In this document: positions 58,549 to 64,000 of the stretch, in pieces
Numbering within the stretch: position 1 is the stretch's first letter
How the letters are laid out: each line of letters begins with the position of its first letter
NCBI GenBank assembly: GCA_050944455.1
Contig: JBMNRC010000002.1
Span: forward strand, 62,001-126,000
From: Anthropogastromicrobium sp050944455
GTDB taxonomy: Bacteria; Bacillota; Clostridia; Lachnospirales; Lachnospiraceae
DNA length: 64,000 bases
Reading direction: 5' to 3'
Notes under the pieces: generated by a model
What the model was told of the DNA's origin: nothing
What the model saw: the letters and a program-made list of their open reading frames with translations, nothing else
Database searches by the model: none
Made by a program: the position numbers and the translations under genes

Positions 58549-59814
58549 ATGAGAAGAATCCGCCTGGTTATCGCCTACGACGGGACCGGCTATGTGGGAT
58601 GGCAGAGGCAGCCGAACGGCCTTTCGATTGAGGAAGTTCTCACGAAGGAACTGCGGAAAGTCCTGAAGGAAGACGTCACCCTGATCGGGGCCAGCCGGAC
58701 GGATTCCGGCGTGCACGCGCTGGGCAACATCGCGGTTTTCGATACCGAAGCAAAGATGCCGGCGGAGAAAATCGCGATCGCCCTCAATACCGGGCTGCCG
58801 GATGATATTGCCGTGCAGAGTTCCGCCGAGGTGCCTCCGGACTGGCACCCGCGCAGGATCAACAGCCGTAAAACCTATGAATACCGGATTCTCAACCGGG
58901 CCGTACCGCTTCCGGCGGAAAGATTTACCTCGTGGTTTTATCACCATCCCCTGGACATCGGCGCGATGCGGGAAGCCGCGTCCTGTCTTCCGGGCGAGCA
59001 CGACTTTAAAAGTTTCTGCTCCATCCACACCGATGTGGAGGACACGGTCAGGACGATTTACAGCGCGGAGATCCGGAAAGACGGGGACATGGTTGTTTTC
59101 AGGATCACGGGGAACGGATTTCTGTACAACATGGTCCGCATCATCGCCGGCTCGCTGGTTCAGGTGGGATGCGGCCTGAAAACGGCGCAATGGTTCCGTG
59201 AAGCGCTGGAAGCCCGCGACCGCTCAAAGGCGGGACCGATGGCCCCGGCCAGGGGCCTGACGCTGATTTCCATTGAGGAGGACCGGGAGCTGCCGGATGT
59301 TCAGGACGAGGATAACCCGCACTGGAGCTACCGGATTAATTATACGCTGCTGAAGGCGGGGAAAAGAATCGGCATTCCGCTCCCTCCGGGAGAACAGGGG
59401 GCTGTTCCAGACAGCCTGGAAGAACAGAAGCCTGCTTCCTGTGCCGCGGGAGAACAGAAATCCGTCTCCTCTGCTTCGGAAAAAGAGGAAAGCGCTCCGT
59501 TTTCAGCCCAAAAACGGGACTCTGGCCTCCTTCCGGAGATGGGACCGCGGACTCCGGTCTTTATCCGGATCCGCCGATGCGCTGACCCGGAGGACTGGGA
59601 ACCGCTGCTGATCCGCCTGTGCAAGCGGGCGGTGCGCAACGGGGCGGACCTTGTTCTGGTGGAAGATCAGACCGGCAGGCTGTCGGAGGGGACGGACGCC
59701 TCCTATTTCCATTTCGACAGGATGCCGGAGGACCTTCTGCCGCGCGTTTCGGATGCCGCCGGGCAGCGGATTTCCGGTCAGATTTTCGTCACAAGAGACC
59801 GAAAATCCCGTTGA
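58549..59814 (+). CDS. truA: tRNA pseudouridine(38-40) synthase TruA with C-terminal extension
   Basis: 421 residues; TruA is normally about 245-265. Residues 1-265 are a complete enzyme with catalytic Asp52 in ASRTDSGVHA, KTYEYRI and GNGFLYNMVRIIAG. A Ser/Glu/Ala-rich linker (about 278-335) leads to a further domain (336-415, beginning TPVFIRIRRCADPEDWEPLL) with no family I recognise. The core modifies U38-U40 of tRNA anticodon arms. The stop codon TGA is part of the -35 of the next promoter. Confidence 0.93.
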   Translation: MRRIRLVIAYDGTGYVGWQRQPNGLSIEEVLTKELRKVLKEDVTLIGASRTDSGVHALGNIAVFDTEAKMPAEKIAIALNTGLPDDIAVQSSAEVPPDWHPRRINSRKTYEYRILNRAVPLPAERFTSWFYHHPLDIGAMREAASCLPGEHDFKSFCSIHTDVEDTVRTIYSAEIRKDGDMVVFRITGNGFLYNMVRIIAGSLVQVGCGLKTAQWFREALEARDRSKAGPMAPARGLTLISIEEDRELPDVQDEDNPHWSYRINYTLLKAGKRIGIPLPPGEQGAVPDSLEEQKPASCAAGEQKSVSSASEKEESAPFSAQKRDSGLLPEMGPRTPVFIRIRRCADPEDWEPLLIRLCKRAVRNGADLVLVEDQTGRLSEGTDASYFHFDRMPEDLLPRVSDAAGQRISGQIFVTRDRKSR

Positions 59815-59839
59815 CACCCTGAAAGAGCCGTAATATAAT
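59811..59839 (+). promoter_or_regulatory. Consensus promoter of rplM-rpsI
   Basis: TTGACA (59811-59816), 17 bases, TATAAT (59834-59839). The -35 contains the truA stop codon. Confidence 0.94.
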
Positions 59840-60000
59840 AATAGAGCTGTCAATTTCAGCACAGTATTCTTGGATTCGAGTTAGCCGGCTATCCTGCCCC
59901 GGTGTTGTCGGACTGTCCCGTATCAATGAATACCTCATCGTATGTGCTGTGAACACGGCGCGATACGAACTGTAATATCTGATTTTCAGGAGGAATTCGA
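59840..60000 (+). promoter_or_regulatory. rplM leader
   Basis: About 155 bases of untranslated leader between promoter and rplM. Firmicute rplM genes often carry an L13 leader RNA; I cannot confirm the fold by eye, but the length and position fit. Confidence 0.4.
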
Positions 60001-60429
60001 ATGGACACATATATGCCTAGCGGCAAGAGCATCGAGAGAAAGTGGTATGTCGTCGATGCTGAAGGACAGACCCTCGGACGTCTCGCATCAACCGTTGCAA
60101 CAATCCTGAAGGGCAAGAACAAGCCGACCTACACCCCGTTCCTTGACATGGGTGACTATGTTATCGTCATCAACGCTGACAAGTTTGTCGTAACCGGAAA
60201 GAGGCTCGACAACAAGGTTTACCACAAGCACAGCGATTACATCGGCGGATACAAAACCGCTACTCTCAGAGAGCTGAAAGAAACCAAACCTGAACTGGTT
60301 ATCGAACACGCCGTTGCTGGAATGCTCCCGAAGGGAACGCTCGGCAGAGAGATGCTCGGGAAGCTTCATGTTTATGCTGGAGCTGAGCATCCGCACGCAG
60401 CGCAGAAGCCTGAGAAATATGAACTCTGA
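60001..60429 (+). CDS. rplM: 50S ribosomal protein L13
   Basis: 142 residues: KSIERKWYVVDAEGQTLGRL, VYHKHSDYIGGYK, AVAGMLPKGTLGREML and AGAEHPHAAQKPE. An early 23S assembly protein. CAGGAGGAAT precedes ATG. Confidence 0.99.
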   Translation: MDTYMPSGKSIERKWYVVDAEGQTLGRLASTVATILKGKNKPTYTPFLDMGDYVIVINADKFVVTGKRLDNKVYHKHSDYIGGYKTATLRELKETKPELVIEHAVAGMLPKGTLGREMLGKLHVYAGAEHPHAAQKPEKYEL

Positions 60430-60455
60430 TCGGTGACTGGAAGGAGGAAAATACA

Positions 60456-60848
60456 GTGGCGAGCAAGTTTTACGGAACAGGAAGAAGAAAGAGCAGCATC
60501 GCGAGAGTCTATCTGGTACCGGGCAGCGGCACCATCACAATCAACAAGAGATCTCTCGATGATTATTTCGGCCTTGAGACTCTGAGAATGATCGTTCGTC
60601 AGCCGCTTGAGCTTACCCAGACAGCGGATAAGTTCGATGTTATGGTTACCGTCCGCGGCGGCGGCACAACCGGACAGGCAGGCGCTATCCGTCACGGCAT
60701 CGCGCGTGCTCTGAATCAGGCGAGCGCTGAGGAGTATCGTCCCGCACTGAAGAAGGCGGGATTCCTCACCAGAGACCCGAGAATGAAGGAAAGAAAGAAG
60801 TACGGCCTGAAGGCAGCCCGTCGTGCTCCGCAGTTCAGCAAGAGATGA
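60456..60848 (+). CDS. rpsI: 30S ribosomal protein S9
   Basis: 130 residues from GTG, ending in the conserved KKYGLKAARRAPQFSKR tail whose last Arg contacts P-site tRNA. FYGTGRRKSSIARV and VRGGGTTGQAGAIRHGIARAL are typical. Co-transcribed with rplM. Confidence 0.99.
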   Translation: MASKFYGTGRRKSSIARVYLVPGSGTITINKRSLDDYFGLETLRMIVRQPLELTQTADKFDVMVTVRGGGTTGQAGAIRHGIARALNQASAEEYRPALKKAGFLTRDPRMKERKKYGLKAARRAPQFSKR

Positions 60849-60883
60849 TCGGAGCCTTACCGCTCACTTCAAAAGAAATATCC

Positions 60884-60913
60884 ACGCACCCTGCAGAGCA
60901 GGGTGCGTTTTTT
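60884..60913 (+). terminator. Intrinsic terminator after rpsI
   Basis: CGCACCCTGC with GCAGGGTGCG, loop AGA, six T. Confidence 0.94.
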
Positions 60914-61004
60914 GGTGTGCCCGGCGCGGAATCCGGAGCGCTGGCCGGCTCAGCCGGCTGCCTGAAAACGAAAGAATTTCTTAAGGGTTGTTTCGGCGAT
61001 TCTC

Positions 61005-61013
61005 TGCTATACT
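61005..61013 (+). promoter_or_regulatory. Extended -10 element for the small membrane protein
   Basis: TGC-TATACT (61005-61013) with no good -35 at 17 bases; about 100 bases before the gene. Confidence 0.45.
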
Positions 61014-61112
61014 GAAAACAGTTGATAGCAATTCTGTGGACAAACCGTTGATCGAATTCGATTTTCTCCCGGCTGCCGCGGCCGCGGAGATTAACCTGAG
61101 GGGGTGCTGAAG

Positions 61113-61367
61113 TTGCTGAAAAGAGACGAATTTTCCATATTCTGGCTGATATCCGGGATCCTTTGGAGTTTTATCCTGCTGTTTGTTCTTGCGGGAGGGT
61201 TCAGCATTCTCAGCGCCGTCATCCTGGCCCTTGTGCTCGGGTCCTATGCCATGGCGATTTATCTGGTATCCGGGCGCCCGGTTTTCGGGGAGCCGGAGAC
61301 CGTCCCGGTTCCCGCTGACGATCCTTATCTGGATCTGCTTTATCCGGACCGCAAAGAGGATGAATGA
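61113..61367 (+). CDS. Small two-helix membrane protein, function unknown
   Basis: 84 residues. Two hydrophobic segments (about 7-25 and 30-50) are followed by an acidic, Pro-rich cytosolic tail (DDPYLDLLYPDRKEDE). I choose TTG 61113, 8 bases after GAGGGGG; the in-frame GTG at 61104 overlaps that site. It has its own terminator and likely its own promoter, so it is probably monocistronic. Not recognised. Confidence 0.7.
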   Translation: MLKRDEFSIFWLISGILWSFILLFVLAGGFSILSAVILALVLGSYAMAIYLVSGRPVFGEPETVPVPADDPYLDLLYPDRKEDE

Positions 61368-61418
61368 GAAGGGTTTCTGCCCTGCGGCAGGGACAATAAC
61401 GGCCTATCGAAATATTCA

Positions 61419-61449
61419 ATCGCCCGTGCAGTGACGGGCGATTTTTTTT
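61419..61449 (+). terminator. Intrinsic terminator after the small membrane protein
   Basis: ATCGCCCGT with ACGGGCGAT (9 bp), loop GCAGTG, eight T. Confidence 0.92.
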
Positions 61450-61467
61450 GGCCCGGAGCCCGCGTGT

Positions 61468-61552
61468 GAGGAGCGGTGAAGCCTGCGGCGGAGCGCTGAG
61501 TCCAAACGACAGTCTGCCAGGTCCGCTCCTGAGGCGCGGTGAAGCCCGCGGC
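61468..61552 (+). repeat. 22-bp direct repeat pair, period 63 bp
   Basis: GAGGMGCGGTGAAGCCYGCGGC-like copies at 61468-61489 and 61531-61552 differ at three bases. No gene lies here. Confidence 0.7.
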
Positions 61553-61553
61553 A

Positions 61554-61582
61554 TTGCAAAAATTAAGCCTTTCAGTTATTCT
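61554..61582 (+). promoter_or_regulatory. Promoter candidate for cca
   Basis: TTGCAA (61554-61559), 17 bases, TATTCT (61577-61582). Confidence 0.55.
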
Positions 61583-61752
61583 GTATTCTGGTAACGTTCC
61601 GGACCTGGCCGCACACCTGCCGCACAACGGTGCGGAGACGCGCAAGAGGGAACGGGCCGAAGATTAAGAAAATCAATGAAAGAATAACACCCGGAATCTG
61701 GCTGGGGACCGAAGACGCCGGCGTTCCGGGGGACATTTTAAAGAAGAGACCA

Positions 61753-63084
61753 ATGGCAGCAATCATCGATAAGAGCAGTTACAGAATCGACGTCAATTCC
61801 GACGCCCTGATCATCCTGGACACGCTTCACCGGAACGGCTTTCAGGCCTATGTGGTGGGCGGCTGCGTGCGGGACGCGCTGATCGGCCTCACGCCGCACG
61901 ACTGGGACATCTGCACGGACGCCGTTCCGGACCAGGTACGCCGCCTTTTTGGCGAAAACCACTGCATTCCGACAGGCATTCAGCACGGCACCGTCACCGT
62001 GCATGCGGGCTCCGGGTTTCTGGAAGTGACCACTTTCCGCACGGAGGGCAGCTATTCCGACGGCCGCCATCCGGACAGCGTCTCGTTTATCCGCGATGTG
62101 CGGGAAGACCTGGCCAGGCGCGATTTCACCGTGAACGCGATGGCTTACAGCCCGGAGGAAGGGCTGATCGACCCGTTCGGCGGCGTGGAAGACCTGCTGG
62201 TCAACCATGTCATCCGGGCCGTCGGGGACCCGGCGGAGAGATTTTCCGAGGACGCGCTGCGCATCATGCGCTTTTACCGATTTGCCGCCCGGCTTGATTT
62301 CGCCTTGGACCCGGCAACGGAACAGGCGGCGCTCCGCCTGGCTCCGACGCTTGAGCACGTGTCCGCGGAGCGTATCCGCGACGAGCTGGTCAAGACGCTG
62401 CTGACCAGAGCGCCGTCCGGATACCTGCCCAAAGCAGTTCTGCGGCAGATTCTCCCGGAACTTGCCCTCGAGGAGGAGAGCGATTTCCAGAGAACGATGC
62501 GCCTCTGCGATCTCTGCCGGCCGAAAAAGAGCCAGCGGCTGGCCGCCCTGTTTTCCCGCCTCACCGGGAGCGGCGTGCCGGAGGAGCGGGCCCGCCGCGC
62601 GATGAGAAAGCTCAGGTTTTCCAATGAGGAAACCGACTCCGTGACGAGACTGGTGCGGCATCTGGCGGAAAAACCGCAGACAGGCGGTTACGGGCAGAGA
62701 GTCCAGGCCCGCCTTCTTCTTCGCGATCTCGGGGAGGAAGGCGCCCAGGATCTGACAGAACTGTGGGCGGCGGAAAAGCGGGCCGGTTCCCCGGCGGGGC
62801 AGCCGGAGACGGAAAACAGCCCGGAAGCCGGCCTGAAAGCCCTGATCCGGGAGATGGCCGCTTCGGGAGAATGCGTTTCCCTGAAACAGCTGGCACTGAA
62901 CGGAAAAGAACTGATGGAGGCGTATCCGCAGATCAGGGGTAAAGAGATCGGGGAGACTCTGTCGGGGCTTCTGGACGACGTGATCCGGGAGAGGACGGCG
63001 AACGAAAAAAGCGCCCTGCTGGAGGACGCGGCCAGACGTGCCCGCGCCGGACGCACGGGACCGGACGCGCGGCCGGAGGACTGA
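61753..63084 (+). CDS. cca: CCA-adding enzyme (tRNA nucleotidyltransferase, class II)
   Basis: 443 residues. Adds CCA to tRNA 3' ends, which the tRNA-Pro here needs. The head domain has GGCVRD, the metal-binding DWDICTDA, RRDFTVNAMAY and the nucleotide-template EDALRIMRFYRFAARLDF. The C-terminal half is helical without an HD domain match. ATG 61753 leaves the expected 30 residues before GGCVRD; its ribosome site (AAGAAGAG) is weak, and the frame is open upstream to a GTG at 61630. Confidence 0.92.
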   Translation: MAAIIDKSSYRIDVNSDALIILDTLHRNGFQAYVVGGCVRDALIGLTPHDWDICTDAVPDQVRRLFGENHCIPTGIQHGTVTVHAGSGFLEVTTFRTEGSYSDGRHPDSVSFIRDVREDLARRDFTVNAMAYSPEEGLIDPFGGVEDLLVNHVIRAVGDPAERFSEDALRIMRFYRFAARLDFALDPATEQAALRLAPTLEHVSAERIRDELVKTLLTRAPSGYLPKAVLRQILPELALEEESDFQRTMRLCDLCRPKKSQRLAALFSRLTGSGVPEERARRAMRKLRFSNEETDSVTRLVRHLAEKPQTGGYGQRVQARLLLRDLGEEGAQDLTELWAAEKRAGSPAGQPETENSPEAGLKALIREMAASGECVSLKQLALNGKELMEAYPQIRGKEIGETLSGLLDDVIRERTANEKSALLEDAARRARAGRTGPDARPED

Positions 63085-63132
63085 TCTGACCGGCAGAAGG
63101 ATTGCTCTGTCCGGCAGGGCAAACCTTTAACC

Positions 63133-63170
63133 CATTACAATATTAACCTATAAAGCATTGCAAAATTAAC
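63133..63170 (+). promoter_or_regulatory. Direct-repeat operator candidate ahead of gdhA
   Basis: CATTACAATATTAAC (63133-63147) and CATTGCAAAATTAAC (63156-63170) match at 13 of 15 bases with a 23-bp period, in an AT-rich stretch about 30 bases upstream of the -35. Spacing near two helical turns would place both on one face of the DNA, as for an activator. Confidence 0.5.
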
Positions 63171-63196
63171 ATTCTGGTTAAATTCGGAAAAATCTA

Positions 63197-63225
63197 TTGT
63201 GATTTGAATACCTTGAGATTATAAT
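63197..63225 (+). promoter_or_regulatory. Promoter of gdhA
   Basis: TTGTGA (63197-63202), 17 bases, TATAAT (63220-63225). Leader of about 55 bases. Confidence 0.8.
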
Positions 63226-63286
63226 TGCTGTTGTTGCTGCAAATCTAACAGAACAATACAATTCCAGTATTCAGGAGGCAGCTCAG

Positions 63287-64000
63287 ATGAACCAGTATGT
63301 TCAGAGTGTTATCGAAAATGTAAAGAAAAAGCACGCCGACGAGCCCGAGTTCGTTCAGACCGTGGAAGAGGTTCTCACCTCTGTCGCGCCGGTGGTTGAC
63401 AGGCATCCGGAATATGAGAAGGCGGATCTTCTCGGCCGTCTGGTCGAGCCGGAGCGCATGTTCACTTTCCGCGTTGCGTGGGAGGACGACGAGGGGAAGA
63501 TCCACACCAATATCGGATACCGCTGCCAGTTCAACGGCGCGATCGGACCGTACAAGGGCGGCCTTCGGTTCGCTCCGAACGTCTATCCGGGCATCATCAA
63601 GTTCCTGGGATTTGAGCAGACCTTCAAGAATGCTCTGACCACCCTTCCGATCGGCGGAGGCAAGGGCGGTTCCGACTTCGACCCGAAGGGTAAGTCCGAC
63701 AGTGAAATCATGCGTTTCTGCCAGAGCTTCATGACCGCCCTGTACCGCTATGTCGGGCCGGACGTGGATGTCCCGGCGGGCGATATCGGCGTCGGCGGGC
63801 GTGAGATCGGGTATCTGTTCGGCCAGTACAGACGCCTCAAGGGCGCTTATGAAAACGGAGTCCTCACCGGCAAGGGAATGTCCTACGGCGGTTCCCTGGT
63901 CCGCCCGGAGGCTACCGGCTACGGCGCTATGTACTACCTGATGGAAGCGCTGAAGCATGACGGCCAGGACATCAAGGGCAAGACCATCGCCGTCTCCGGC
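63287..64000 (+). CDS. gdhA: NADP-type glutamate dehydrogenase (5' part, runs off the window)
   Basis: 238 codons with no stop before the window end. Glutamate formation from 2-oxoglutarate and ammonia. YRCQFNGAIGPYKGGLRFAPNV, the catalytic-lysine motif PIGGGKGGSDFDPKGKSD, and VGPDVDVPAGDIGVGGREIGY are those of the hexameric, roughly 450-residue enzymes. AGGAGG lies 8 bases before ATG. The cofactor assignment is from family resemblance only; the Rossmann domain is just beginning at the edge. Confidence 0.95.
   Translation, partial: MNQYVQSVIENVKKKHADEPEFVQTVEEVLTSVAPVVDRHPEYEKADLLGRLVEPERMFTFRVAWEDDEGKIHTNIGYRCQFNGAIGPYKGGLRFAPNVYPGIIKFLGFEQTFKNALTTLPIGGGKGGSDFDPKGKSDSEIMRFCQSFMTALYRYVGPDVDVPAGDIGVGGREIGYLFGQYRRLKGAYENGVLTGKGMSYGGSLVRPEATGYGAMYYLMEALKHDGQDIKGKTIAVSG

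Overview
The window reads as chromosome of a GC-rich Firmicute of the class Clostridia, most likely a Lachnospiraceae relative. The support is a Gram-positive ribosomal superoperon order, a zinc-type S14 and zinc-LID adenylate kinase, consensus sigma-A promoters (TTGACA-17-TATAAT), strong GGAGG ribosome sites with many GTG/TTG starts, an IMP cyclohydrolase of the PurO type beside a separate AICAR transformylase, and a long L17. The family assignment is inference; there is no rRNA gene in the window to confirm it.

Layout. 1-8004 is accessory: a sensor kinase, a response regulator, a VanH/LdhA-like D-2-hydroxyacid dehydrogenase, a NifX-like/SlyD-like fusion protein, a three-copy 219-bp repeat array in which every unit carries an intrinsic terminator, a lipoprotein and a secreted serpin. 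8245-12111 holds rpmG-secE-nusG-rplK-rplA and rplJL, with an L10 leader and two RNA hairpins that look like L1 binding sites. A tRNA-Pro(GGG) gene diverges from rpoBC (12818-20584). The str operon rpsL-rpsG-fusA-tuf follows (20989-25799).

An accessory block of about 13 kb (25800-38599) separates tuf from the S10 operon. It encodes a domain-swapped GH3 glycosidase, an SGNH/CE12-type esterase with S-layer-like repeats, TrmO, the split purine enzymes, a large zinc-ribbon/membrane/Ser-Ala-repeat protein and a methyltransferase on the minus strand. The S10-spc-alpha cluster then runs from rpsJ to rplQ (38855-55091), with secY, adk, map and infA embedded. It is followed by a fused EcfA1-EcfA2 ATPase, EcfT, an extended TruA, rplM-rpsI, a small membrane protein, CCA-adding enzyme and the 5' part of glutamate dehydrogenase.

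Most of the window is growth machinery: transcription (rpoA, rpoB, rpoC, nusG), translation (over 30 ribosomal proteins, EF-G, EF-Tu, IF-1), secretion (secE, secY), N-terminal methionine removal (map) and tRNA maturation (truA, cca, trmO). The unusual content lies in gene fusions and in the spacers. Several intergenic regions carry two or three imperfect direct repeats with periods of 61 to 69 bp, and others have periods of 31, 42 and 219 bp. I found no transposase, integrase, phage gene or CRISPR array.
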